Source: Massilia aquatica (lineage in GTDB: Bacteria > Pseudomonadota > Gammaproteobacteria > Burkholderiales > Burkholderiaceae_D). Taken from it: a stretch of 64,000 nt of DNA. Below are positions 42,301 to 50,892 of this stretch, piece after piece. The position numbers and the translations under genes are program-made. The stretch is taken from NCBI RefSeq assembly GCF_011682045.1, contig NZ_VVIW01000001.1, positions 248,001 to 312,000 of the forward strand. Reading direction: 5' to 3'. Position 1 is the first letter of the stretch, and every line of letters starts with the position of its first letter. The notes under the pieces are model-generated. The model made no database searches. It had not been told where the DNA came from and saw only the letters and a list, made by a program, of their open reading frames with translations.

Positions 42301-45216
42301 ACGCTGGACGAGCTGGTGGCCTCGCCACCGGTGATGCCGGAACGCGCATCGGCCGTGGCCGACGCCCCGTCCGAACCCCAAATCGACGCCATCGACGCCC
42401 TGTTCGGCGAGGACGATCCGTTCGACATTCCGCTGCTGGCCAATCCGGAACCGGCGCAGCCGGTGCTGGAAGAAGCACAGGAGCCGGTGCTCGAAGCCGA
42501 GCCGGTGCTCGACGCTGAAGAAGTCGTCGAAGCCGAAGAAGTCATCGAGGCCGAAGCAGTCGTCGAAGCCGAAGAAGTCATCGAAGCCGAAGAAGTCGTC
42601 GAGGCCGAAGAAGTCGTCGAAGCCGAAGAAGTCGTCGAAGCCGAAGAAGTCATCGAGGCCGAAGAAGTCATCGAAGCCGAGCCGGTAGTCGAAGAGCCAG
42701 TGCTTGAAGCTGAACCTGTGCTTGAAGAGCCAGTCATCGAAGCCGAACCGGTTCTTGAAGCCGAACCGGTGGTCGAAGAGCCTGTGCTCGAAGAGCCAGT
42801 CCTCGAAGCCGAACCAGTTGTCGAAGAACCGGTGATCGAAGAACCGGTGATCGAAGAGCCGGTCGTCGCAGCCGCACCGGAACCGGTGCCAATGCAGCCG
42901 ATGACGGCGCACGTACCGCTGCTCGAAGCCTTGCTGCAACCGGAGTCCGAGACGGCCGCTGTGCCGGTGGCGCCCGAAACGTCGTTCGCCGATGACCTTG
43001 ACGTCGACTTGCTGCCGGTGTTCCTGGAAGAGGGCACCGACCTGCTGCCGGAAATCGGCAACAACCTGCGCAAGTGGCAGCAAAATCCGTCCGACACTAC
43101 GCCGGTAGCGCAGCTTCTGCGTACCCTGCACACGGTCAAGGGCAGTGCGCGGATGGCCGGTGCGATGCGCCTCGGCCAGCACACCCACGAGATCGAAACG
43201 CAGATCGAGAACATGGTCCACGCCGGAACGTCGACGCCAGCCGCGTTCGACGAACTGATGGCCAACTACGATCACGCGCTCCTGCTGTTCGAACAATTGC
43301 AGCAGCCAGCACTGGGCGTCGTGCCGGTGCCGGGCCTGGCCGCGGCGGTCGCCGGCAGCGTGGACGATGCGCATGCGGCGACGGCCCGTTCGCCGCTGGT
43401 GCGGGTACGCGCCGACATCCTGGACCGCCTGGTCAACCAGGCAGGCGAAGTGTCGATCACGCGCTCGAAGCTGGAAAGCCAGGTCTCGACCCTGAAGGCC
43501 TCGCTCTCCGACTTCTCGGACAATCTGGGCCGCCTGCGGCGCCAGTTGCGCGAAGTCGAGATGCAGGCGGAATCGCAGATTTCGTCGCGCATGTCGATTT
43601 CCAGCGAACGCGAATTCGATCCGCTCGAATTCGACCGCTTTACCCGCCTGCAGGAACTGACGCGGATGATGGCCGAATCGGTGAACGACGTTGCGTCGTT
43701 CCACGAAAGCCTGACGCGCACGGTCGATGGCGCCACCGACGACTTGAACGTGCAGTCGCGCCTGACGCGCGACTTGCAGCAGGATCTGATGCGCGTCCGG
43801 ATGGTGCAGTTCGCCAGCCTGTCGGAGCGTCTGTTCCGCGTGGCGCGCCAGACCGCAAAAGAGATCGACAAACGGGTCAACCTGGATATTCGCGGCGGCG
43901 CGGTCGAAATCGACCGCAGCGTCCTGGAACAGATGGCCGCGCCGTTCGAGCACTTGCTGCGTAACGCCATCGTGCACGGTATCGAGTCGCGTACCCGCCG
44001 TGGCGCGGCCGGCAAGGCCGAAACGGGCGAGCTGCTGATCCAGGTCAGCCAGCAAGGTAACGAGGTAGTCATCCAGTTCAACGACGATGGCGCAGGTCTC
44101 GACCTGGCCCGCATTCGCACCAAGGCGCGTGAAAACGGCCTGCTGGCGCCGAATGCGATCGTCACCGACGCCGAAGCGGCCGACCTGATTTTCGAACCAG
44201 GCTTCTCGACCGCCGATGCGCTGACCGAACTGGCCGGCCGTGGCGTGGGTATGGACGTGGTGCGCTCGCAAGCGCAGGCGCTTGGCGGCCGGGTGGCGAT
44301 TTCCACCGAAGCCGGCAAGGGCGCGCGCTTCACGATTCACCTGCCGCTGACCCTTGCGGTCACCCAGGTCGTATTGACCACCAGCGGCACCAAGACCTTT
44401 GCGCTGCCATCGATCCTGGTGGAGCAGGTCTTGCAGATGAAAGAAGCGGCAGTCAACGCCGCGCATGCCGAAGGGTTTGTCGAATTCCAGGGCCAGAAGG
44501 TGGCGCTGCATTACCTGCCAACCCTGTTGGGCGATACCGAAGCGCGGCCGATGTCGCAGCGTTCGTGCCCGGTGATGGTGCTTAAAAGCGGCACCGACCG
44601 CCTGGCGGTACAGGTCGACGATGTGCAGGGTAACCGCGAGGTCGTTATTAAAAACATCGGCCCGCAGCTCTCGCGCATGATCGGTATTTCGGGTGCGACG
44701 GTGCTCGGTTCGGGCGATATCGTCTTGATCCTGAACCCGGTGGCCTTGTCGCATCACCTCGACCATCATCCGCAACAGCGCCAGCGCGTTGTCGTGGAAA
44801 CGGTGGCGGCGGTGCCCGAGACGCGTGCGGCCGACTTTGTGGTCATGGTGGTCGATGATTCGCTGACCGTGCGCAAAGTGACCCAGCGTCTGCTGGAGCG
44901 CGAGGGCTACCAGGTGGTGCTGGCCAAGGACGGCGTGGACGCGCTCGAGCATCTGCAAGAGACCGTGCCCGACCTGATGCTGGTCGATATCGAGATGCCG
45001 CGCATGGATGGTTTCGACTTGACCCGCAACATTCGCGGCAACAGCGGCACCAAAGAGATCCCGATCATCATGATCACCTCGCGTACCGCCGACAAGCACC
45101 GCAACTACGCGCTCGACCTGGGTGTGAATGCCTACTTCGGCAAGCCCTTCCAGGAAGACATGCTGCTGGCCGCAATCGCCGGTTTGCTCAATCGCGAGAT
45201 GCCGGTAGCGCATTAA
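39334..45216 (+). CDS. chpA: Hybrid chemosensory histidine kinase ChpA
   Basis: This 1960-residue CheA-type hub of the pilus chemosensory system has an N-terminal HPt-like regulatory region (1-about 600) followed by three HPt domains with His672 (SFHTLKGSGR), His886 (AAHTLAGTSA) and His1266 (LHTVKGSAR). It then has a dimerisation and ATPase domain (LRNAIVHGIE, NDDGAGLDL, GRGVGMDVV, about 1400-1680), a CheW domain and a C-terminal receiver with Asp1885 (LVDIEMPRMDG). Pseudomonas ChpA has the same architecture with six phosphorylatable HPt sites and two xenologous ones; fewer are obvious here. A Glu/Val/Ala repeat (about 1060-1175) forms the linker before the third HPt. Confidence 0.93.
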   Translation: MTTTDNSHVPQFDTGPLSWVMSEIRDALGRSNTALSEAAEHTAEAQASSLKHAKAYLHQAHGALQMVDVDGAGAMTEAAESALDRFKDGLLDCTPERAQVIAHAYQAVIEYLEELLSGAPQQPARLFPYYRALKEMLGADRIHPADLFFADLSAPVSLKRHVASDAAPDYAACRTRFEKALLPFLKSADKTSQQQHAQVLLDAIAHVADAQDQPLPRTFWMAMQGFAELVAQGHLASDLYVKQLFGLINLQIRRLSQGQVSLPETMLRDALFFMAAVPNPPPTALALRRAYHLDGMVPADYDTRRYGRIDADALKTAKEALAKAKSHWDRLSVEPLPALETEFVELLNTMAAAGEKLGAPALARLQRQMVHVATATAATKHNSVFSLEMATAMLFIENSLDKIRQLPDDFEAHADIIGARLTAIGAGETPPEAPQWQGDLSRRIQHEQTVAVLAAEMKNGLRQVEKVLDDYYSDTSKRATLAQIDPVLHQLQGAVAILDQEDAMRAALHVKDAVRTLAAAEGNPELEAASLQNIAQNIGALGFFVDMLAKNVDEARERFTFDSSEGMLRAVPFEKPAHGESQFDQEPVLEIEPISVIDAPAPVAPVVEEEVRMPVVVAAPAPPGDDEIEAELLEIFISEAQEVLAFVGSTLPAAQSMPNNLETLTMLRRSFHTLKGSGRMVGLNNFAEGAAAVEKVMNLWLSEERAADANLLALLTYATTDMTAWVEQLAASGSSQRTSEALVAAAERVQHGEAFSVDAGSRDSADEAPAAPLVEEIVAAAPVDEHHDEHFAIDDSFEPMILDDIIALPATESAAPGNVIEFPVPGTIAADDDNTKRIGELEIPLPLYNIYLAETDELVRLLSQDFAEWRHEPQRQVTPEAEKAAHTLAGTSATVGFHALREIAYEVEMVLKSPAPVFDDAQRDLLDETIERVRHMLQRFALGELAPAEPDLVARLHVLREQLAAQEAAAVFAGADEDLARRLDGLFAETLDELVASPPVMPERASAVADAPSEPQIDAIDALFGEDDPFDIPLLANPEPAQPVLEEAQEPVLEAEPVLDAEEVVEAEEVIEAEAVVEAEEVIEAEEVVEAEEVVEAEEVVEAEEVIEAEEVIEAEPVVEEPVLEAEPVLEEPVIEAEPVLEAEPVVEEPVLEEPVLEAEPVVEEPVIEEPVIEEPVVAAAPEPVPMQPMTAHVPLLEALLQPESETAAVPVAPETSFADDLDVDLLPVFLEEGTDLLPEIGNNLRKWQQNPSDTTPVAQLLRTLHTVKGSARMAGAMRLGQHTHEIETQIENMVHAGTSTPAAFDELMANYDHALLLFEQLQQPALGVVPVPGLAAAVAGSVDDAHAATARSPLVRVRADILDRLVNQAGEVSITRSKLESQVSTLKASLSDFSDNLGRLRRQLREVEMQAESQISSRMSISSEREFDPLEFDRFTRLQELTRMMAESVNDVASFHESLTRTVDGATDDLNVQSRLTRDLQQDLMRVRMVQFASLSERLFRVARQTAKEIDKRVNLDIRGGAVEIDRSVLEQMAAPFEHLLRNAIVHGIESRTRRGAAGKAETGELLIQVSQQGNEVVIQFNDDGAGLDLARIRTKARENGLLAPNAIVTDAEAADLIFEPGFSTADALTELAGRGVGMDVVRSQAQALGGRVAISTEAGKGARFTIHLPLTLAVTQVVLTTSGTKTFALPSILVEQVLQMKEAAVNAAHAEGFVEFQGQKVALHYLPTLLGDTEARPMSQRSCPVMVLKSGTDRLAVQVDDVQGNREVVIKNIGPQLSRMIGISGATVLGSGDIVLILNPVALSHHLDHHPQQRQRVVVETVAAVPETRAADFVVMVVDDSLTVRKVTQRLLEREGYQVVLAKDGVDALEHLQETVPDLMLVDIEMPRMDGFDLTRNIRGNSGTKEIPIIMITSRTADKHRNYALDLGVNAYFGKPFQEDMLLAAIAGLLNREMPVAH
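42517..42678 (+). repeat. 18-bp tandem repeat in chpA
   Basis: Nine consecutive copies of an 18-bp unit close to GAAGAAGTCGTCGAAGCC encode EEVVEA or EEVIEA. The repeat continues in a looser EPVLEA/EPVVEE form to about 42870. The array keeps frame and encodes an acidic, probably extended linker. It may vary in copy number between strains. Confidence 0.9.
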
Positions 45217-45238
45217 GCGACAGGCGGCACAAACAAGA

Positions 45239-45276
45239 ACGCCCTGCACCGGTCAAACGGTGCAGGGCGTTTTTTT
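45239..45276. terminator. Terminator between chpA and phr
   Basis: A perfect 13-bp stem, ACGCCCTGCACCG with CGGTGCAGGGCGT around GTCAAA, is followed by seven T's. It ends the pil-chp operon. The reverse strand also has a T-rich tail, so it may serve the convergent photolyase gene too. Confidence 0.9.
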
Positions 45277-45288
45277 ATGCTCGCGCCA

Positions 45289-46737
45289 TTACGATGCCTT
45301 TACCACCGCATAGCGCTCCAGCGTCCTGGCGCGCGCCTCGTCATGCCTGACCAGCGGCGCCGGATAATCCCTCCCCAGCACGATCTTCTTTTGCGCCAGC
45401 ACCATCGGCGGCACGGTCCACGGCGCGTGGATCTCCTTGTCCGACAGCGCATCGAGCTGCGGCAGATAGCGCCGGATGAATTTGCCCTTGGCGTCGAACT
45501 TCTCCGACTGCGTAACCGGATTGAAAATCCTGAAATACGGCTGCGCATCGCATCCCGACGACGACGCCCACTGCCATCCGCCATTGTTCGACGACAGGTC
45601 GAAGTCGTTCAGGTGCAGCGCAAAATACGCCTCCCCGCGACGCCAGTCGATCCCCAGGTCCTTGATCAGGAAGCAGGCCGTGACCATGCGCAGCCGGTTG
45701 TGCATGTAGCCGGTCTGGTTCAACTGCGCCATGGCCGCGTCGACCAGCGGATAGCCGGTGCGCCCTTCGCACCAGGCGGCGAACAGCTCGTCGGCATCAG
45801 GCCCGGTCTCGAACGCAATCGCATCGTAGGCCGGCTTGAACGCGCGCTCGACCACATGCGGATGGTTATACAGGATCATGGCGTAGAAATCGCGCCAGAT
45901 CAGTTCCGACAGCCACACCGGCGCGCCTTCGCCGCCGGCCCCGCGCGCGATCAGTTGCGTCACCGTGCGCACCAGGTGGCGCAGCGACAGGGTGCCGAAG
46001 CGCAGGTGCACCGACAGGTACGAAGGCCCTTTCACCGCCGGGTAGTTGCGCGCTTCGCCATAGTCGGCGATGCGGCCGATGAAGTCCTCGAACAGCTGCG
46101 CCGCGCCGCTCATGCCGGTCGGGATCGACAAGGCCGACAGGTTGGTCGGCTCGAAGCCGATCTGGCCCAGGGTGGGCAGGCGCTCCTCGCCAACAGGGGG
46201 CGCAAAGCGCGCCGCATGCGGCTCGACCGCATACGCCACCACGCAATCGGGTTCGGCCGCCATGCGTTTGAGCCAGGCGTTTTTGTACGGCGTGAAGACC
46301 GAGAAGTTCTGGCCCGCCAGGGTGAGCACTTCGCTCTTTTCAAAAATGACCTGGTCCTTGTAGCTGACAAAACGCCGGCCCTGGGCCTGCAGCCGCGCGG
46401 CCACTTGGGCGTCGCGCGCGATCGCCTGCGGCTCGTAGTCGCCGTTGACAAACACCGCCTCCACGCCCAATTCGGCGGCCAGTGTTGGAATTGCCTCCAC
46501 CGCGTCGGCATGGCGCACAATCAGGCCGCCGCCCAACTGACGCAATTCGGCATCGAGTTCGGCCAGGCAGGCGTGAATGAATTCGACGCGGCGGTCGGCG
46601 CGCGGTAAACTGTCGAGGATTGTGTTATCGTAAATGAACGCGCAATAGACGCTATTCGACGACGTTAGTGCATGATGCAGCGCGGCGTGATCGAAGGCGC
46701 GCAGGTCGCGGCGAAACCAGACGAGCGATTTACTCAT
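45289..46737 (-). CDS. phrB: Deoxyribodipyrimidine photolyase
   Basis: This 482-residue enzyme repairs UV-induced pyrimidine dimers with light. It has the N-terminal photolyase domain (LVWFRRDLRAFDHAAL, 5-20) and the FAD domain with SYLSVHLRFGTLSLRHL (about 225-241), WLSELIWRDFYAMIL, TGYPLVDAAMAQLNQTGYMH (about 343-362) and DFDLSSNNGGWQWASS (about 392-407). I chose the ATG at 46737 because the upstream start would be a TTG with no support. It is a class I CPD photolyase with a possible MTHF antenna. Confidence 0.93.
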   Translation of the reverse strand: MSKSLVWFRRDLRAFDHAALHHALTSSNSVYCAFIYDNTILDSLPRADRRVEFIHACLAELDAELRQLGGGLIVRHADAVEAIPTLAAELGVEAVFVNGDYEPQAIARDAQVAARLQAQGRRFVSYKDQVIFEKSEVLTLAGQNFSVFTPYKNAWLKRMAAEPDCVVAYAVEPHAARFAPPVGEERLPTLGQIGFEPTNLSALSIPTGMSGAAQLFEDFIGRIADYGEARNYPAVKGPSYLSVHLRFGTLSLRHLVRTVTQLIARGAGGEGAPVWLSELIWRDFYAMILYNHPHVVERAFKPAYDAIAFETGPDADELFAAWCEGRTGYPLVDAAMAQLNQTGYMHNRLRMVTACFLIKDLGIDWRRGEAYFALHLNDFDLSSNNGGWQWASSSGCDAQPYFRIFNPVTQSEKFDAKGKFIRRYLPQLDALSDKEIHAPWTVPPMVLAQKKIVLGRDYPAPLVRHDEARARTLERYAVVKAS

Positions 46738-46929
46738 AATGTTGTTGGTGTTCGGTATCAAGGAAGGTGGGGAGATTATCGGCTACCATCGCTTTAGCTG
46801 CGCGCGTGATGGCGCTTCCCATGGTGGCGGCCGCAATTCAGTGTAAACTATCGACAAATCCATCGTTTGCAAGCTTGGATAATAGCAGCGAAGCGGAACA
46901 TCAGAGAGCGAGCAGAGAGAGTGACGAAT

Positions 46930-47592
46930 ATGAAGAAAAGCAAAATCGACAAAACTCTGCCCGTGCCCGGCATGTCGCAGGACGAGGCGCTTCGTCCCGA
47001 CGAAGGCAACGTCGCGGCATCGGCGTTCACATTGAATTTGGCAAATCATTTCTTGATAGCGATGCCGTCGATGCAGGATCCGATTTTCGGCGGCACCGTG
47101 GTCTACATTTGCGAGCATAACGATAAAGGCGTGCTCGGGGTGGTCATCAACAAGCCGACCGACATGACCATGGAAGTGCTGTTCGAACGGATCGACCTGA
47201 AACTGGCCGACGGCTTGCGCACCACCGTGGTCAACGAGCCGATCATGTTCGGCGGCCCGGTCCAGGACGACCGCGGCTTCGTGCTGCACACGCCAGGCGC
47301 GCGCTATTCGTCCTCGCTCACCGTGACCGAGGACGTCGCTTTCACCACCTCGATCGACGTGCTCGAAGCGGTGGCCAACGGCGACGGCCCGCAACGGCTG
47401 CTGGTCTCGATCGGCTATGCAGGCTGGAGCCCGGGCCAGCTGGAAGATGAAATCGGCCGCAATGGCTGGCTGACGGTGGGCGCCGACGCGCGCGTGCTGT
47501 TCGACCTGCCGATCGAAGAACGCTACAACGCCGCCATCAAACTGCTTGGCATCGACCCGATGATGCTCGCTTCCGAGGCCGGCCATGCGTGA
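46930..47592 (+). CDS. yqgE: YqgE/AlgH-family protein
   Basis: This 220-residue protein matches DUF179: NHFLIAMPSMQDPIFGGTVVYICEHNDKG at about residues 36-64 (read in two parts, NHFLIAMPSMQDPIFGG and TVVYICEH), INKPTDM, and FGGPVQDDRGFVLH. The fold is known but the function is not; it is commonly paired with ruvX. The ATG at 46930 has AGAGAG about ten bases upstream. The first 30 residues are basic and look unstructured. Its stop overlaps the ruvX GTG. Confidence 0.88.
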   Translation: MKKSKIDKTLPVPGMSQDEALRPDEGNVAASAFTLNLANHFLIAMPSMQDPIFGGTVVYICEHNDKGVLGVVINKPTDMTMEVLFERIDLKLADGLRTTVVNEPIMFGGPVQDDRGFVLHTPGARYSSSLTVTEDVAFTTSIDVLEAVANGDGPQRLLVSIGYAGWSPGQLEDEIGRNGWLTVGADARVLFDLPIEERYNAAIKLLGIDPMMLASEAGHA

Positions 47593-48023
47593 TCAACTCC
47601 GCGGGAAGCGCACGCGTGGCTGAAGCGGTGATTGAACTCGTACTCGGCTTCGATTTCGGCATCAAGCGTATTGGCATCGCCATGGGGAACACCCTGACCG
47701 GCCAGGCGCAGCCGCTCGCGGTGGTCAACGCCATCGACAACGCGGCCCGCTTCAAGCAGATCGGCGAGCTGATCGCCGCCTGGGCGCCGGCCCGCCTGGT
47801 GGTGGGCGAACCGCGCCACCCCGACGGCACCGAACACGAGATGACCCTGCGCTGCCGCCGCTTCGCCAACCAGCTGCATGGACGCTTCGACCTGCCGGTC
47901 ACCCTGGTAGACGAACGCTATTCGTCGGCCGTGATCAACGCCAGGCGCGGCCAGATCATCGACGACCAGGCCGCCTCCATCATTTTGCAACAATACTTTG
48001 ACGACCATGCCAACAACAACTAA
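47589..48023 (+). CDS. ruvX: YqgF/RuvX-family putative Holliday junction resolvase
   Basis: This 144-residue RNase H-fold protein has LGFDFGIKRIGIAMGNTLTG with the catalytic Asp near residue 18, ARLVVGEPRHPDGTEHEM with Glu, and VTLVDERYSSAVIN with the last acidic residues. It is thought to act in pre-16S rRNA processing and possibly junction resolution. The GTG start overlaps the yqgE stop (GTGA); it also overlaps pyrR at its 3' end by 17 bases. Confidence 0.88.
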   Translation: MINSAGSARVAEAVIELVLGFDFGIKRIGIAMGNTLTGQAQPLAVVNAIDNAARFKQIGELIAAWAPARLVVGEPRHPDGTEHEMTLRCRRFANQLHGRFDLPVTLVDERYSSAVINARRGQIIDDQAASIILQQYFDDHANNN

Positions 48024-48525
48024 TCAGCTCGACGCCGAGGCGCTGTATCAAACCTTGCTCGGCCAGGTGAAGGGCGGCTTGCACGGGGTGCAGGACGCGG
48101 CCATCATCGGCATCCATTCGGGCGGCGCCTGGCTGGCCGAACGCCTCGCGGCGGACCTGGGCCTGAAAGAGCGCCTGGGCTTCATCGATGTCTCGTTCTA
48201 CCGCGACGACTTTGCCAAGAAGGGCCTGCATCCGGACGTCAAGCCGACCCACATCCTGTTCAACGTCGACCGCGCCAACATCGTGCTGGTCGACGATGTG
48301 CTCTACACCGGGCGCACCACGCGTGCGGCGATCAACGTGCTGTTCGATTATGGCCGTCCGGCGCGCATCATGCTGGCGGCGCTGGCCGACCGCGGCGGGC
48401 GCGAGCTGCCGGTGGCGGCCGATTTCGTCGCCACCAGCGTGGCGCTGGAAGCCAATCAGTCGCTTGCGCTGGCGCGTGCCGGCGACGGGCAATTTTCGCT
48501 CACCATAGAAGAAGACCATGCTTAA
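48007..48525 (+). CDS. pyrR: PyrR bifunctional pyr regulator / uracil phosphoribosyltransferase
   Basis: This 172-residue phosphoribosyltransferase has the PRPP motif [20 protein letters not shown] (about 95-114) and [12 protein letters not shown] near the start. In Bacillus, PyrR binds pyr mRNA to attenuate transcription; in proteobacteria the same gene sits in front of pyrB with less clear RNA binding. The ATG at 48007 lies inside the ruvX end, and the stop overlaps the pyrB start by eight bases. No pyr mRNA attenuator is obvious, so the regulatory role is inferred. Confidence 0.88.
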   Translation: MPTTTNQLDAEALYQTLLGQVKGGLHGVQDAAIIGIHSGGAWLAERLAADLGLKERLGFIDVSFYRDDFAKKGLHPDVKPTHILFNVDRANIVLVDDVLYTGRTTRAAINVLFDYGRPARIMLAALADRGGRELPVAADFVATSVALEANQSLALARAGDGQFSLTIEEDHA

Positions 48526-49483
48526 TCCGCAACTGAATAAAAATGGCGAACTGCAGCACCTGTTAAGCATCGAAGGGCTGCCAAAATCGATCGTCAATCA
48601 TATCCTCGACACGGCGTCGAGCTTCGTCGGCATCTCGGACCGTGAAGTCAAGAAGGTGCCGCTCATGCGCGGCAAGAGCGTGTTCAACCTGTTCTTCGAA
48701 AACTCCACGCGCACCCGCACCACCTTCGAGATCGCGTCCAAGCGCCTCTCGGCCGACGTCATCAACCTGAATATCCAGGCGTCGTCGGCCAGCAAGGGCG
48801 AGTCGCTGCTCGACACCATCGACAACCTGTCGGCCATGCACGCCGATATGTTCGTGGTGCGCCACGCGCAGTCGGGCGCACCCTACCTGATCGCCAAGCA
48901 CCTGATCGACACGAAGCAGTCGCACGTCCACGTGGTCAACGCGGGCGACGGCCGCCACGCGCACCCGACCCAGGGCCTGCTCGACATGTACACGATCCGC
49001 CACTACAAAAAAGACTTCACCAACCTGCGCGTGGCCATCGTGGGCGACATTCTGCACAGCCGCGTGGCGCGTTCCGACATCCATGCCCTGACCACCCTGG
49101 GCGTGCCGGAAGTGCGCGCCATCGGCCCGCACACCTTGCTGCCGGGCGGGCTGGAACAGATGGGCGTGCGGGTGTTTACCAACATGGACGAGGGCTTGAA
49201 AGACGTCGACGTCATCATCATGCTGCGCCTGCAGAACGAGCGCATGAGCGGCGCCTTGCTGCCGTCGGCGCAGGAGTATTTCAAGAGCTATGGCCTGACG
49301 CCCGAGCGCCTGGCGCTGGCCAAACCCGATGCGATCGTCATGCATCCGGGCCCGATGAACCGGGGCGTGGAAATCGATTCGGCCGTGGCCGATGGCGCGC
49401 AGGCGGTGATTTTGCCGCAGGTGACGTTCGGGATCGCGGTACGCATGGCGGTAATGAGTATTCTGGCAGGAGCGCAAGGGTGA
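48518..49483 (+). CDS. pyrB: Aspartate carbamoyltransferase catalytic subunit
   Basis: This 321-residue enzyme joins carbamoyl phosphate and aspartate in pyrimidine synthesis. It shows the carbamoyl phosphate motif [20 protein letters not shown] (about 60-79), [30 protein letters not shown] (about 147-161) and the aspartate loop region MLRLQNERM. No pyrI regulatory gene is near. It is followed by a non-catalytic dihydroorotase homologue, the arrangement in which the two form a dodecameric complex in Pseudomonas. Confidence 0.96.
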   Translation: MLNPQLNKNGELQHLLSIEGLPKSIVNHILDTASSFVGISDREVKKVPLMRGKSVFNLFFENSTRTRTTFEIASKRLSADVINLNIQASSASKGESLLDTIDNLSAMHADMFVVRHAQSGAPYLIAKHLIDTKQSHVHVVNAGDGRHAHPTQGLLDMYTIRHYKKDFTNLRVAIVGDILHSRVARSDIHALTTLGVPEVRAIGPHTLLPGGLEQMGVRVFTNMDEGLKDVDVIIMLRLQNERMSGALLPSAQEYFKSYGLTPERLALAKPDAIVMHPGPMNRGVEIDSAVADGAQAVILPQVTFGIAVRMAVMSILAGAQG

Positions 49484-50796
49484 ACGTGAACAACCATCTT
49501 CATATCAAAAACGGACGCCTGATCGACCCGGCCAACGGCATCGACACAGTCACCGATCTGTACATCATCGACGGCAAGGTCGCTTCGGTCGGCAGCGCGC
49601 CGGCCGGCTTCAATGCCGGCAATAGCATCGACGCCACCGGCCTGGTGGTCGCTCCCGGCCTGGTCGACCTGTCGGCGCGCCTGCGCGAGCCGGGCTACGA
49701 ATACAAGGCTACCCTCAAGTCCGAGATGCAGGCGGCGATGCAGGGCGGCGTGACCAGCCTGATTTGCCCGCCCGATACCGATCCGGTGCTGGACGAACCG
49801 GGCCTGGTCGAAATGCTCAAGCACCGCGCCAGCAAACTGCGGCAGGCCAATGTGCATCCGCTGGGTGCGCTGACCATGGGCTTGAAGGGCAAGGCCCTGA
49901 CCGAAATGATGGAGCTGACCGAAGCGGGCTGCATCGGCTTTTCGCAGGCCGAGGAAGTCATCGAAGACACCACCGTGCTGCTGCGCGCCATGCAGTACGC
50001 GAAAACCTTCGGCTTTACCGTGTGGGTGCGTCCGCAGGATGCGCACATCGGGCGCGGCGGCATCGCCCACAGCGGGCCGCTGGCCTCGCGCCTGGGGCTG
50101 GCCGGCGTGCCGGTCATGTCCGAAACCATCGCGCTGCACACCGTGTTCGAACTGGTGCGCGCCACCGGCGCGCGCGTGCACCTGTGCCGCATGTCGTCCG
50201 CCGCCGGCCTGGAACTGGTCAAGGCGGCCAAGAAGGAAGGCTTGCCGATCACTTGCGACGTGGCGGTGCACCATGTGCACATGACCGACGCCGACATCGG
50301 CTTTTTCGATTCGAACGCGCGCGTCACGCCACCGTTCCGCAGCCAGCGCGACCGCGATGCGATCCGCGCCGCCCTGTACGATGGCACCATCGACGCCATC
50401 TGCTCGGACCACACCCCGGTCGACGACGACGAGAAGCTGCTGCCGTTCGGCGAAGCCTCGCCCGGCGCCACCGGGCTGGAACTGCTGCTGTCGCTGGCGA
50501 TCAAATGGGCCGACGATTACGCCGGCATGCAGCACGGCGCCGCCGCCTCAAGCACGCCGCTGGCGCGGGCGATCGCCAAGATCACCATCGACGCGGCGCG
50601 CATCGCCGGCCTGGAAGTAGGCCAGCTGGCGCCGGGCGCTCCCGCCGATGTGGTAGTGTTCGATCCGGCCGCGCGCTGGACGGTGGCAGCGTCGGCGCTG
50701 GCCAGCCAGGGCAAGCACACGCCGTTCCTCGGCTACGAACTGGCCGGGCAGGTCAAGGCGACCATCGTGGGCGGACGCATCGCGTTTCAGCGCTAG
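49480..50796 (+). CDS. Dihydroorotase-like protein lacking the metal site (PyrC'/PyrX)
   Basis: This 438-residue amidohydrolase-fold protein aligns with type I dihydroorotase, but the first metal motif HxH is replaced: [11 protein letters not shown] has Ser65 and Arg67 where active enzymes have His. The later His motif CHVS reads CRMS (HLCRMSSA). VHHVHM and [10 protein letters not shown] remain. It should therefore be catalytically dead and act as a scaffold for PyrB, as known for Pseudomonas PyrC'. The GTG start overlaps the pyrB stop. A true dihydroorotase must be elsewhere in the genome. Confidence 0.9.
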   Translation: MNVNNHLHIKNGRLIDPANGIDTVTDLYIIDGKVASVGSAPAGFNAGNSIDATGLVVAPGLVDLSARLREPGYEYKATLKSEMQAAMQGGVTSLICPPDTDPVLDEPGLVEMLKHRASKLRQANVHPLGALTMGLKGKALTEMMELTEAGCIGFSQAEEVIEDTTVLLRAMQYAKTFGFTVWVRPQDAHIGRGGIAHSGPLASRLGLAGVPVMSETIALHTVFELVRATGARVHLCRMSSAAGLELVKAAKKEGLPITCDVAVHHVHMTDADIGFFDSNARVTPPFRSQRDRDAIRAALYDGTIDAICSDHTPVDDDEKLLPFGEASPGATGLELLLSLAIKWADDYAGMQHGAAASSTPLARAIAKITIDAARIAGLEVGQLAPGAPADVVVFDPAARWTVAASALASQGKHTPFLGYELAGQVKATIVGGRIAFQR

Positions 50797-50820
50797 TTCA
50801 GGCGCTTGAACGCTAACAGG

Positions 50821-50845
50821 GCATGCGGCGCGCGACGCCGCATGC
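50821..50845 (+). terminator. Perfect hairpin after the pyr genes
   Basis: GCATGCGGCG (50821-50830) pairs perfectly with CGCCGCATGC (50836-50845) around CGCGA. It has no T-run, so it is either a weak terminator or an mRNA-stabilising 3' end. Confidence 0.4.
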
Positions 50846-50892
50846 ATATCGGGTAGTTCGCACTCCCGGCTTTCCCGTTCCTCTGGATTCAT

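Noticed and set aside
42517-42678. Short regular repeats that might suggest a CRISPR array
   Set aside because: The units are adjacent, with no unique spacers, and keep the chpA reading frame. The same applies to the repeats in the DUF3426 and H1-like genes.
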